Assembly (NCBI GenBank): GCA_913056275.1
Contig: CAJXLP010000001.1
Coordinates: 240,001 to 304,000, forward strand
Reading direction: 5' to 3'
Origin: an uncultured Mycoplasmatota bacterium
GTDB taxonomy: Bacteria; Bacillota_I; Bacilli_A; Izemoplasmatales; Izemoplasmataceae
Length of the DNA stretch: 64,000 nucleotides
In this document: positions 38,986-47,013 of the stretch, one piece after another
Layout of the letters: each line of letters begins with the position of its first letter
How positions within the stretch are numbered: position 1 is the first letter of the stretch
Translations under genes and position numbers: made by a program
The notes under the pieces: model-generated
Databases searched by the model: none
What the model saw: only the letters and a program-made list of their open reading frames with translations
What the model was told of the DNA's origin: nothing

Positions 38986-39378
38986 ATGCAGTTTTCACTC
39001 ATTTCCCCTGCTGGGGTGCAATTTCAAGAAGCCATTGATCACTTTGTTGTGCAGTCACGCTCAACGGGGGATTTTGCGGTGCTTGAAGATCACGTCCCAG
39101 TCATTGCCGCGCTTGAGTATGCGACCATCAAATTAGTCACCAAATCCAGCACATTATTTGTCGTGGTCATCAACGGGAATCTTGAATTTTCCGGAAATGA
39201 AGCCTCGGTCATTGCCCAAGAAGCCAACGTGGGAAAAACGGAAGAGCAAGCCCTCGCGGCGCTGGAAGAATTCAGAGAGATTCGCATCGAAGAAAACCGC
39301 GAACGCCAGATTGATTTCACGAAAGCAGAAAACGAGCTGAAAAAGAATATTAAACAGGCAGGCGCTGGCCGCCGATAA
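38986..39378 (+). CDS. atpC: ATP synthase F1 subunit epsilon
   Basis: Rotor subunit and intrinsic ATPase inhibitor, 130 residues: an N-terminal beta sandwich (residues 1-85) and a C-terminal two-helix domain that can extend to block hydrolysis. It starts immediately after atpD with no separate ribosome site visible beyond that in the atpD end, suggesting coupled translation. It closes the atp operon; no strong terminator follows before dps. Confidence 0.93.
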   Translation: MQFSLISPAGVQFQEAIDHFVVQSRSTGDFAVLEDHVPVIAALEYATIKLVTKSSTLFVVVINGNLEFSGNEASVIAQEANVGKTEEQALAALEEFREIRIEENRERQIDFTKAENELKKNIKQAGAGRR

Positions 39379-39389
39379 AAACGGAATAC

Positions 39390-39418
39390 TTGCAAAATTG
39401 TAATGATTACAATATACT
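39390..39418 (+). promoter_or_regulatory. dps promoter with PerR-type operator
   Basis: TTGCAA (39390-39395) and TATACT (39413-39418) are 17 bases apart. The spacer contains TTGTAATGATTACAA (39398-39412), a perfect 7-1-7 inverted repeat that differs from the PerR box TTATAATNATTATAA at two symmetric bases. Binding there would block RNA polymerase, so peroxide induction by PerR (or iron control by a Fur paralogue) is likely. Confidence 0.8.
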
Positions 39419-39448
39419 GAATGTATCTTGATTAAAGGAGATACATGC

Positions 39449-39877
39449 ATGAAAAAACTCGACATTATGCGCCAACTTGTGGCTGATTTAGCCCTCTTAA
39501 ACACCAAATTTCATAACTTGCATTGGAACGTCAAAGGCCCACGTTTTGTCCCGGTTCACGAAGCACTTGAAGACATGTACGATGAATTTTTTGCCCAGTA
39601 CGATGAGGTCGCGGAACGGATGCGGATGCTCGGAAGCTACGCACCTGCCGCACTCAAAGATTATCTATCACTCAGTCAATTTTCCGAACTTCCTGAAAAA
39701 GACTACGACGTCAAAGAGGTGGTAGAAATCGTGCACGAAACGTACACGACTTTAAAAGCAACCGTCCAGGAATTACGCGATGCTTCAGGCGATGATGCGG
39801 TCACCGCTGCACTGTGTGATGATTTAGAGGGCGCCTACGACAAACGCATTTGGTTTGCCGCTCAACAATTGAAATAA
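39449..39877 (+). CDS. dps: Dps-family ferritin-like DNA-protection protein
   Basis: Dps dodecamers oxidise Fe(II) with hydrogen peroxide and store iron, protecting DNA. The 142-residue protein has the inter-subunit ferroxidase ligands in FHNLHWNVKGP (His) and DEVAERMRMLG (Asp, Glu). ATG 39449 is chosen with AAAGGAG upstream; the in-frame TTG 39428 precedes that site. It is monocistronic with its own PerR-type promoter and a strong terminator. Confidence 0.93.
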   Translation: MKKLDIMRQLVADLALLNTKFHNLHWNVKGPRFVPVHEALEDMYDEFFAQYDEVAERMRMLGSYAPAALKDYLSLSQFSELPEKDYDVKEVVEIVHETYTTLKATVQELRDASGDDAVTAALCDDLEGAYDKRIWFAAQQLK

Positions 39878-39884
39878 CGCATTC

Positions 39885-39913
39885 CCCCGTCCAAGTTTGG
39901 ACGGGGTTTTTTT
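39885..39913 (+). terminator. Rho-independent terminator after dps
   Basis: CCCCGTCC-AAGTTT-GGACGGGG stem followed by seven T residues. Confidence 0.93.
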
Positions 39914-39960
39914 ATGGAAGAAAAAAGAAAGCGTTTTTCTAACAATCTTTAAATCTTCGG

Positions 39961-39966
39961 TATAAT
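39961..39966 (+). promoter_or_regulatory. -10 box of the two-component/sensor operon
   Basis: TATAAT 17 bases before the response-regulator ATG, with GGAG between; the leader would be about 10 bases. Upstream, AGAAAGCGTTTTTCT (39926-39940) overlaps the -35 zone and partly resembles a CcpA site; no clear -35 box. Confidence 0.5.
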
Positions 39967-39983
39967 GAGCCATAGGAGCGTCT

Positions 39984-41525
39984 ATGTATAAAGTGTTACT
40001 CGTTGATGACGAAGATGAAATTCGCGGTCGCATCGCCAATCACTTAAAAGATGTCGATGGGTTTACCATCGTTGGAAGTACCGGCAATGGCTTTGATGCT
40101 TTAGAATTTTTGGAGCAAAATACCGTTGACGTTATTTTGTCAGATATCAAGATGCCATTTGTTGACGGCATTGAAATGACCCGGCAAGTTCGCACGTTAT
40201 ACCCGTCGATTAAAATCGCCTTTATTACAGGCTATGACGATTTTCAATACGCCAAAGAGGCGATTCATCTAAAAATTGAACACTACTTAATGAAACCGGT
40301 CGCACCCGGTGAACTGCGGGAGTTTCTTGCCCGATTGAAAACGGAAATGGATGCGGCGGTCGAAAAGAAAAAACACGCCACGCAACTGCGCCACGAGTAT
40401 GCCGCAATCAAACCGACTTTATTAGAAAAAATGCTCATTGCCTATTTGGTCTATGATCATTTTGACCGACGGGACTTATCCCGCTTGCAAGATATGGGCC
40501 TTGCTTTACCGGATGGAGCCTCCTATTACGGAATTTGGTTGAGCGTGCCGAAAGATTCCCGCCAGGATGACTTGTATTTTGCGATTAAAACATTTATTGA
40601 TACAGAATTTAAATCCACGCCGTTTCAGCAACAAATGGTCTTTCCAGACGGCATATTTATCGTTCAAGGGACGCCTGAGCCTGGTCTAGAAATGCTCAGT
40701 GAAATGTTGTCAGAATGGACACTTTCTATCGAGCGATTCTTTGAAATAACGCCGCAGTTTTTAGTCAGCCGGGTCTTTCCCGACTTATATGCGTTGAAAA
40801 AAATGTTTACGGACATTACCTTTTTGAAACAATCGAATGCGGCCTTGGAAGAAAATTCACCGATTTTTTATGATGATATTGCGTCTACGTTGAAGACGAT
40901 TTTATTTGAGGCCGAAGACTTAACGTTATTGAAACGGCTCTTTCAGTCATCATTAAAAGCCTTGAAAAAGTTCATTCAAGATAAGTTTGAAGAAGCGGAA
41001 CGCCTGTCATTGGTGACGCTTCCTCAACTCAAAATGGAACTCCCAATGACCTTGATGCACGTGCATTCCATCCTCGACCAGATGGGTCATGAAGATCTTG
41101 ATATTTCGCCGATAACATTTCAAGATGACACCGATATTGAAGGCTTAAAAGTGCATTTTGAATCGATCATTGTTGGGTGGCATATGGCCTGGTCAAGACA
41201 GCGGGACGGAGCCGTGCATAAGCTTGATGGCATTCTCGCTTTTGTGGATGAACACATTACCGATTCCGCGCTCTCTTTGGACGAACTGTCGCATAAATTT
41301 TATCTCAGTGTTCCGTACTTATCCAAACAATTCAAAGCAAAAACCGGTGTGACGTTTTCTCGGTATGTGACGCAAAAACGCGTTGAACGCGCGAAACAAC
41401 TTCTGAAAAAGACACCCTCAAGCATCTCTCAAATTGCCTTAGATGTGGGATATAAAGATGTGTATTATTTCTCGCACGCCTTTAAAAAAGTCGTTGGAAA
41501 GTCCCCCAAAGAGTATCGCCGATGA
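39984..41525 (+). CDS. YesN-type response regulator with AraC DNA-binding domain
   Basis: A 513-residue transcription regulator. The receiver domain (1-120) has the acidic pair DDED, the phospho-acceptor Asp54 in ILSDIKMPFVDG and the conserved Lys in LMKPV. A middle domain of about 280 residues has no clear motif. The C terminus (about 410-513) is an AraC/XylS double helix-turn-helix ending GYKDVYYFSHAFKKVVGKSP. Its gene overlaps the kinase gene by four bases. By context it likely activates the sugar transporter at 44346-48207, as YesN-type partners of XylFII-LytS do in clostridia. Confidence 0.9.
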   Translation: MYKVLLVDDEDEIRGRIANHLKDVDGFTIVGSTGNGFDALEFLEQNTVDVILSDIKMPFVDGIEMTRQVRTLYPSIKIAFITGYDDFQYAKEAIHLKIEHYLMKPVAPGELREFLARLKTEMDAAVEKKKHATQLRHEYAAIKPTLLEKMLIAYLVYDHFDRRDLSRLQDMGLALPDGASYYGIWLSVPKDSRQDDLYFAIKTFIDTEFKSTPFQQQMVFPDGIFIVQGTPEPGLEMLSEMLSEWTLSIERFFEITPQFLVSRVFPDLYALKKMFTDITFLKQSNAALEENSPIFYDDIASTLKTILFEAEDLTLLKRLFQSSLKALKKFIQDKFEEAERLSLVTLPQLKMELPMTLMHVHSILDQMGHEDLDISPITFQDDTDIEGLKVHFESIIVGWHMAWSRQRDGAVHKLDGILAFVDEHITDSALSLDELSHKFYLSVPYLSKQFKAKTGVTFSRYVTQKRVERAKQLLKKTPSSISQIALDVGYKDVYYFSHAFKKVVGKSPKEYRR

Positions 41526-43252
41526 AAAAAATTAGGCGTGATATGGGGTTTAATTGGAAACTTAACGTTGTGTTTTTCACAATTATTTCAGTGGCATTAG
41601 TGGCCGCATTTTTGGCGTCTTACTTTACAACTACAGGACGCTTTGAATCGGTCACGGAAAATAATGCCATCTCGATTAATCAACAAGTCACTTTAAACTT
41701 TGAAGCCTACTTTGAAGAACACCGCGTTTTGATGGGCTTACTGAGTGAGAGTATTGAAACAGAATCAAGCAGTGCTGCGGACATTCAAAATCTTTTAACG
41801 AGTTATCAGTTTTCGAATCCGAACGTGGAATCGATCACCTTATTTACCCCTGAGGGAGCCATTGTTAAAAATGATACCCCGAGTAAACTTTATAGAAGTC
41901 GGTCGGACGTTTCATTCATTGCACAATCCCTCGATAACCCATTGCTGTATATCGTCACGCCGCAACCAGATAATCGTTTATATTACGGCACAACATCGGA
42001 TACGATTTTAATGTCTAAAGCGATGTATTACTACGACGAAGACGTCCGGCAACTCGGTGTTTTAGCATTTGAGATTGACCTAGCAGCACTCGAAAGCATT
42101 CTCGATAGTGTCTACACCATCGACGGCGGGCATTCACTTCTTATCGGTCCGAATGAAACAGTGATCTTAACGACCCTTTCGAATTGTAATGACGCGGAAT
42201 GTGGGTCAGTTGATCTCGTATTAGATATGGTCATTGGCAGTGGGTTTGAGATGCTTGAGGATAGTCGCTACTACGTCAGCATTCAAACGATAGCCCAGAC
42301 GCGGTTCCGTCTGGCCACGTTTATGAACGTCGACGTCTTGCAAACAACCAACGAAACATTATTTCTCATCATCTTTTTGATTTTTGTATCCACCCTTGTG
42401 GTTGGTCTGTTTGTCTTTAACATCGTTTCAAAAGCGATGACAAAACCGCTTATTCGCTTGCAAAACCATATGAAAGAATTGAACCACCGCGACCATTTAT
42501 ATCAAGAAGTGTCGATTACTGGGCAAAAAGAAATCGTTGAATTAGGCAACGAATACAACCGGATGATCCGAGAAATTAGAACGTTGTTGAAAAACTTAGA
42601 ACATGAAGAAAATGAGAAGCGGAAAACTGAACTCATTGCCCTACAAACGCAAATTAATCCGCATTTTCTCTATAACACTCTCGATTCCATCGTCGGCTTG
42701 TCCGAACAAAATAAACACGAGGATGTCATAAATATGGTGGTTTCGCTGTCTCGGTTTTTCCGGATCAGTATCTCAAAAGGCCAACCGATTATTGCCATTC
42801 AAAAAGAACTCGAGCATGCGCAAAATTATTTGAACATCCAAAAGATTCGTTACGGCTATCAATTTGATTATCGGTTTGATGTAAATCCTGAGGTCTATCA
42901 GTATTCGACCATCAAACTCATCTTGCAGCCGCTCATTGAAAATGCCATCTATCATGGCATCGAGCAAGATGAAACGGGAGAGATTACCATTAAAGCTGAC
43001 TTAGATGACGAATTCATTCATTTTTATGTCACCAATACAGGCTATGGGTTAACCGATGAACAAATCGCTACGATTTACCGAAACATCCATGACGATGCTT
43101 ACACGAGTGTGGGCTTGAAAAATGTTTATCAACGTTTGAAATTGTATTATCAAACGCGCATTATATTTGAGTTTTATTCTGACATTGATGTCTCCACAAC
43201 CATCCATATTGCCATTCCTAAGCACCCGATGAGGTCCGATGATGAAGCGTAG
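41522..43252 (+). CDS. LytS/YesM-type sensor histidine kinase
   Basis: A 576-residue membrane kinase: membrane helix 1 (about 14-34), an extracellular sensor region (about 35-275), helix 2 (about 278-302), a HAMP domain, then a His_kinase domain with the phospho-His at about residue 381 in QINPHFLYNTLDS, and an HATPase domain (LILQPLIENAIYHGI). It overlaps the response regulator before it and the sugar-binding lipoprotein after it. The layout suggests that the lipoprotein presents sugar to its extracellular domain. Confidence 0.92.
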   Translation: MKKIRRDMGFNWKLNVVFFTIISVALVAAFLASYFTTTGRFESVTENNAISINQQVTLNFEAYFEEHRVLMGLLSESIETESSSAADIQNLLTSYQFSNPNVESITLFTPEGAIVKNDTPSKLYRSRSDVSFIAQSLDNPLLYIVTPQPDNRLYYGTTSDTILMSKAMYYYDEDVRQLGVLAFEIDLAALESILDSVYTIDGGHSLLIGPNETVILTTLSNCNDAECGSVDLVLDMVIGSGFEMLEDSRYYVSIQTIAQTRFRLATFMNVDVLQTTNETLFLIIFLIFVSTLVVGLFVFNIVSKAMTKPLIRLQNHMKELNHRDHLYQEVSITGQKEIVELGNEYNRMIREIRTLLKNLEHEENEKRKTELIALQTQINPHFLYNTLDSIVGLSEQNKHEDVINMVVSLSRFFRISISKGQPIIAIQKELEHAQNYLNIQKIRYGYQFDYRFDVNPEVYQYSTIKLILQPLIENAIYHGIEQDETGEITIKADLDDEFIHFYVTNTGYGLTDEQIATIYRNIHDDAYTSVGLKNVYQRLKLYYQTRIIFEFYSDIDVSTTIHIAIPKHPMRSDDEA

Positions 43253-44255
43253 TTTAATGGGATTAATTGTTCTTTTGTTAAGTGTCAACCTGAGTGCCTG
43301 TCAAGGCGACGGGCAAGTGTCTATTCCCTTGTTGATTTATGATCAAGATGATTTGTTCATGCAGTCATTTGAACAATCCTTAATCAGTGAAGCAGAGGCT
43401 TATCCGTATTCCTTTGAGGTCTACGATGCCGAAGGCTCTCAGTTAATTCAAAACAATCAATTTAAAGCCATTGTGGAAAGTGAGCCACCGCTCATTTTAA
43501 TTAATCCAGTGGATCGTGTCGGGGTGTACCCACTTATCGAACTGGCTGAGCAAGCCGGAATTAAGTTGGTCTTTTTTAACCGCGAGCCACTCAGTGAAGA
43601 CATCATGCAATCGCGAAATGCCTATTACGTGGGGTCAGAAGCTTCACAGTCGGCCGTCATACAGTTTGCACTGATAGATGCGTTACTGACTGAGCGATCG
43701 TTAGATACGAACGAAGACGGTGCCATTCAAACCTTGATTTTAAAAGGACAACCCGGGCATCAAGACGCCGAAATTCGTACTGCCAACATTATTGATTTGT
43801 TAGAAAGTAGTCCGACTGCCTTTGATATCATCGATACAGAAGTCGCGTTTTTTGATCGCTTAGAAGCGTTTCAACGACTCACACAAAGACTTGCGAGTGA
43901 TGCTTTTCATGTTGAACTCATCGTAAGTAACAACGATGCCATGGCTCTGGGCGCCATTGACGCTTTAGAAAATGCGGGATATTTCATCGATTCAGACACT
44001 GGTGAGATGTATGCCAATACCCATCCTTTGTGGCTCCCAGTGGTTGGCATCGATGGCATTGACTTGGCCATTGAATCCATTGATCAAGGCATGTTGCACG
44101 GGACGGTACTGCACAATACCGACTTAATGAGTGCGGTTATTACAGAACTCATTGATTCATTGCTTAAAGATTCTCAAGAGATGCTTGTTGATAATTATCC
44201 CCTGGTCAATGGTCGCTACATTTACGTTGACTATGCCGCTTACAGTGATGATTAA
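43242..44255 (+). CDS. Sugar-binding lipoprotein, probable sensor partner (XylFII/MglB-like)
   Basis: A 337-residue periplasmic-binding-protein fold (Peripla_BP type, MglB/RbsB-like) with a lipoprotein signal (LSAC lipobox). Motifs such as ILINPVDRVGVYPLIELAEQAGIKLVFFNREPLSE and SNNDAMALGAIDALENAG match galactose/ribose binding proteins. The gene lies inside the two-component cluster, overlapping the kinase stop, and not beside the permease, which suits a sensing role. ATG 43242 is preferred because GAGGT lies six bases before it; ATG 43239 is three bases from it. Confidence 0.85.
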   Translation: MKRSLMGLIVLLLSVNLSACQGDGQVSIPLLIYDQDDLFMQSFEQSLISEAEAYPYSFEVYDAEGSQLIQNNQFKAIVESEPPLILINPVDRVGVYPLIELAEQAGIKLVFFNREPLSEDIMQSRNAYYVGSEASQSAVIQFALIDALLTERSLDTNEDGAIQTLILKGQPGHQDAEIRTANIIDLLESSPTAFDIIDTEVAFFDRLEAFQRLTQRLASDAFHVELIVSNNDAMALGAIDALENAGYFIDSDTGEMYANTHPLWLPVVGIDGIDLAIESIDQGMLHGTVLHNTDLMSAVITELIDSLLKDSQEMLVDNYPLVNGRYIYVDYAAYSDD

Positions 44256-44292
44256 GATTTCCCAAAAAAGTGATTAAAATATCGCATGGTTT

Positions 44293-44306
44293 TGTAAACG
44301 TTTTCA
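44293..44306 (+). promoter_or_regulatory. CcpA catabolite-responsive element before the sugar transporter
   Basis: TGTAAACGTTTTCA matches the cre consensus TGWAANCGNTNWCA at every position. It lies just upstream of a -10-like TATACAAT (44321-44328), in the -35 zone of the chvE-mmsA-mmsB operon, where bound CcpA would repress transcription when preferred sugars are present. Confidence 0.8.
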
Positions 44307-44345
44307 TGGTAATCTTCGTCTATACAATTTTTTAGGAGGATTACT

Positions 44346-45425
44346 GTGAAAAAATTATTACTGTTATTTGCCGTTGCAGTTACTGGCTTTACGCTCTCTG
44401 CATGCGGTTCATCCAATGTCGAAATAGGGATTGTTCTCCCTACCCAGAACGAAGAACGCTGGACCCAAGATGAAGCCCGGTTTGAAGCATACTTAGCAGA
44501 TACTGAGTATTCATATGAGATTTTATTCTCGGATGGCGATTCCCAAGTGGAAGCCTCAAATATTGAAACTTTAGTATCCCGTGGTATGGAAGTTTTAATC
44601 ATCACTGCGCACGACAGTGAAGCGGCTAAAACAGCGGTTCAAAATGCCATTGATGAAGGCGTCGAAGTTATTGCGTATGACCGTTTAGTGGACCTACCAG
44701 GCGTGGCTTTTTATGTCACATTCGACTCCATTGTCGTCGGTGAACAACAAGGTCAATTCTTGATTGATTCCATTGAACCCGGTTCAACTGGCAATGAATT
44801 ATACTTATATTCAGGGGGAACCTTTGAAGCGAATGCCCCATTATTCTTCCGAGGTGCTTGGAGTGTTCTTCAACCCCGTATTGCTGATGGGACATTCACC
44901 GTTATGAACGCACCAAATCATGCTGATTTCATTAACAATCCAGACTTAACAACGGATGAAGCATTAGAAATCATGACGCAAGTTGATACAGAATGGGATC
45001 CAGATGCCACTACCACCCTCGCCCAAAATCATGTATCTACATTCCCACCAACCAATGATGTGGCGTATTTCTTAGCCCCCAATGACTTCACGTCCCGGGC
45101 CATTCGCCAAGAATTCATTGAAGTGCTCGATGAAGTTGTCATTACTGGGCAAGATGCTGACCGCTTATCGGTTCGTTCCGTTCAAGATGGTGAGCAATCA
45201 ATGACCGTCTTAAAAGATGTCCGGACGCTCGTTGAAAATGCCTTTAGTGCAGCGGATGCCATCTTAAAAGGGGAAGCCTTACCAACCCCAACAAACACGT
45301 ATGGTGAAAGCGACGTCCCTGCTGTTCCAACAGAAGTTGTTGTCGTGACACAAGACAACTTACAAGAAGAAATCATTGACTCAGGCTACTACACCCAAGA
45401 AGACCTCGACAACGCGGGTCAATAA
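44346..45425 (+). CDS. chvE: Multiple-sugar ABC transporter substrate-binding lipoprotein (ChvE/XylF-like)
   Basis: A 359-residue sugar-binding lipoprotein with lipobox LSAC. It resembles ChvE and XylF, which bind xylose, arabinose, glucose and related aldoses: IGIVLPTQNEERWTQDEARF at the N terminus, GMEVLIITAHDSEAAKTAV, and IAYDRLVDLPGVAFYVTFDS. The start is GTG with AGGAGGA at five bases. It is first of the transporter operon, behind a CcpA site and the sensor cluster, and is separated from mmsA by a hairpin that probably raises its own expression. The precise sugar is unknown; xylose is the best guess. Confidence 0.85.
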   Translation: MKKLLLLFAVAVTGFTLSACGSSNVEIGIVLPTQNEERWTQDEARFEAYLADTEYSYEILFSDGDSQVEASNIETLVSRGMEVLIITAHDSEAAKTAVQNAIDEGVEVIAYDRLVDLPGVAFYVTFDSIVVGEQQGQFLIDSIEPGSTGNELYLYSGGTFEANAPLFFRGAWSVLQPRIADGTFTVMNAPNHADFINNPDLTTDEALEIMTQVDTEWDPDATTTLAQNHVSTFPPTNDVAYFLAPNDFTSRAIRQEFIEVLDEVVITGQDADRLSVRSVQDGEQSMTVLKDVRTLVENAFSAADAILKGEALPTPTNTYGESDVPAVPTEVVVVTQDNLQEEIIDSGYYTQEDLDNAGQ

Positions 45426-45439
45426 TCCAAAACTACTTT

Positions 45440-45480
45440 CCTGTAAGGTGGCACATTCCGTGTCACCTTACCCCTACAGG
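45440..45480 (+). promoter_or_regulatory. Intercistronic hairpin between chvE and mmsA
   Basis: GTAAGGTG (45443-45450) pairs with CACCTTAC (45464-45471), extended by CAC/GTG inside and CCTGT/ACAGG outside. It has no T tract and sits just before the mmsA ribosome site, so it likely stabilises the upstream binding-protein mRNA and limits mmsA translation, as seen in many binding-protein operons. Confidence 0.65.
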
Positions 45481-45488
45481 GGGATTTG

Positions 45489-47003
45489 ATGGCGACAAAC
45501 CCAATTTTAGAAATGACGCATATTACGAAGACATTTCCAGGCGTAAAGGCTTTGGATGATGTCTCTTTTTCTGTTGAAAAAGGGTCCATTCATTTCATTG
45601 TCGGTGAAAATGGTGCAGGTAAATCCACGCTCATGAAAGTACTCTCAGGCATCCATAAATACGGAAGCTATGAGGGGGATATTAATTTCGATGGAGAAAT
45701 CCGTCAATTTTCTCGGATCGATGATTCAGAAGCTGCGGGGCTTGTCATCATTAACCAAGAACTTGCCTTAATTCCTGAGATGACTGTGTATGAAAATATC
45801 TTCTTGGCCCATGAAGTATCCAAAGGTCAAGTAATTGATTGGAATGAAACCATACACCGAGCATCTGAGGAATTAAATCGTGTTCAACTCACAATTAATC
45901 CGGGATTAAAAGTCAAAGATCTTAATGTCGGACAGCAACAACTCGTAGAAATTGCCAAAGCATTATCTAAAAAGGTCAAACTGTTGATTTTGGACGAGCC
46001 CACGGCGGCTCTCAATGAAAATGATTCAGAGCGCTTGTTGAATTTACTCGTGGATCTTAAAGAAGAAGGCATTACGTGCATTATGATTTCTCATAAACTG
46101 AAAGAAACCATTATCGCAGATCGCGTGACTGTCATGCGCGATGGGAAAACCATCTCAACGCTGGAAAAAGATGAAATTGAAGAAGCGCGCATCATCAAAG
46201 ATATGGTGGGGCGCTCCATCGATGATATTTATCCCAAACGCCCAGACTATGTGCCCCAAGATGTCATCTTAGACGTAGCAAACTTAACGGCCTTTGATCA
46301 CCGGACGGATCGCTACGTCGCTAAAGACGTCAATTTTCAACTGCGACGGGGTGAAGTGATGGGACTCGCTGGACTGATGGGAGCTGGCCGCAGCGAGATT
46401 GCCTTGGCAGTCTTTGGGAATCCCAAAAAATTCACGATGGATGCGACGATTAAAATGCAAGGTGAAAACGTCACCTTCAAACATCCATCCGATGCCATTA
46501 AGCATGGCTTATTTTATGTCAGCGAAGACCGTAAGTCCGAAGGGCTCGTATTAAAAAAAGATGTGAAAGAAAACATTACATTATCCAATCTATCAAAGAT
46601 TGCCAAAAATTTTGTCATCGATAAAAATAGTGAAATTCAAGCCGCTGACGAATACGTCAAAAAAATGAACGTTAAGACACCAAGTCTTGAACAACTGGTC
46701 TTTTACTTAAGTGGTGGAAATCAACAAAAAGTATCGATTTCTAAAGCCCTCTTTGTCGGTCCGAAGATTCTCATTTTAGATGAACCCACACGCGGCATCG
46801 ATGTCGGTGCTAAATTTGAAATTTATACACTCATTAATCAGCTGATTGCTGAGGGGATGAGCATTATCATGATTTCTTCAGAATTGCCTGAACTTCTCGC
46901 CATGAGTGACCGGTTGCTAGTGGTTGCCGAGGGCGAAATCAAAAAAGAACTCAAAAAAGCTGAATTCTCACCGGAAACGGTGATGAAATACGCCACGTCC
47001 TAA
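45489..47003 (+). CDS. mmsA: Sugar ABC transporter ATPase (MmsA/GguA type, two ATPase domains)
   Basis: A 504-residue tandem ABC ATPase. The first half has Walker A GENGAGKST, a degenerate signature LNVGQQQLVEIAKAL and Walker B LLILDEPTAAL; the second half has LMGAGRSE in place of a normal P-loop, signature LSGGNQQKVSI and ILILDEPTRGID. This is the carbohydrate uptake family 2 pattern. Start ATG 45489 follows a GGGGGAT site. It energises ChvE/MmsB uptake. Confidence 0.9.
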   Translation: MATNPILEMTHITKTFPGVKALDDVSFSVEKGSIHFIVGENGAGKSTLMKVLSGIHKYGSYEGDINFDGEIRQFSRIDDSEAAGLVIINQELALIPEMTVYENIFLAHEVSKGQVIDWNETIHRASEELNRVQLTINPGLKVKDLNVGQQQLVEIAKALSKKVKLLILDEPTAALNENDSERLLNLLVDLKEEGITCIMISHKLKETIIADRVTVMRDGKTISTLEKDEIEEARIIKDMVGRSIDDIYPKRPDYVPQDVILDVANLTAFDHRTDRYVAKDVNFQLRRGEVMGLAGLMGAGRSEIALAVFGNPKKFTMDATIKMQGENVTFKHPSDAIKHGLFYVSEDRKSEGLVLKKDVKENITLSNLSKIAKNFVIDKNSEIQAADEYVKKMNVKTPSLEQLVFYLSGGNQQKVSISKALFVGPKILILDEPTRGIDVGAKFEIYTLINQLIAEGMSIIMISSELPELLAMSDRLLVVAEGEIKKELKKAEFSPETVMKYATS

Positions 47004-47013
47004 GGAGCATGAC

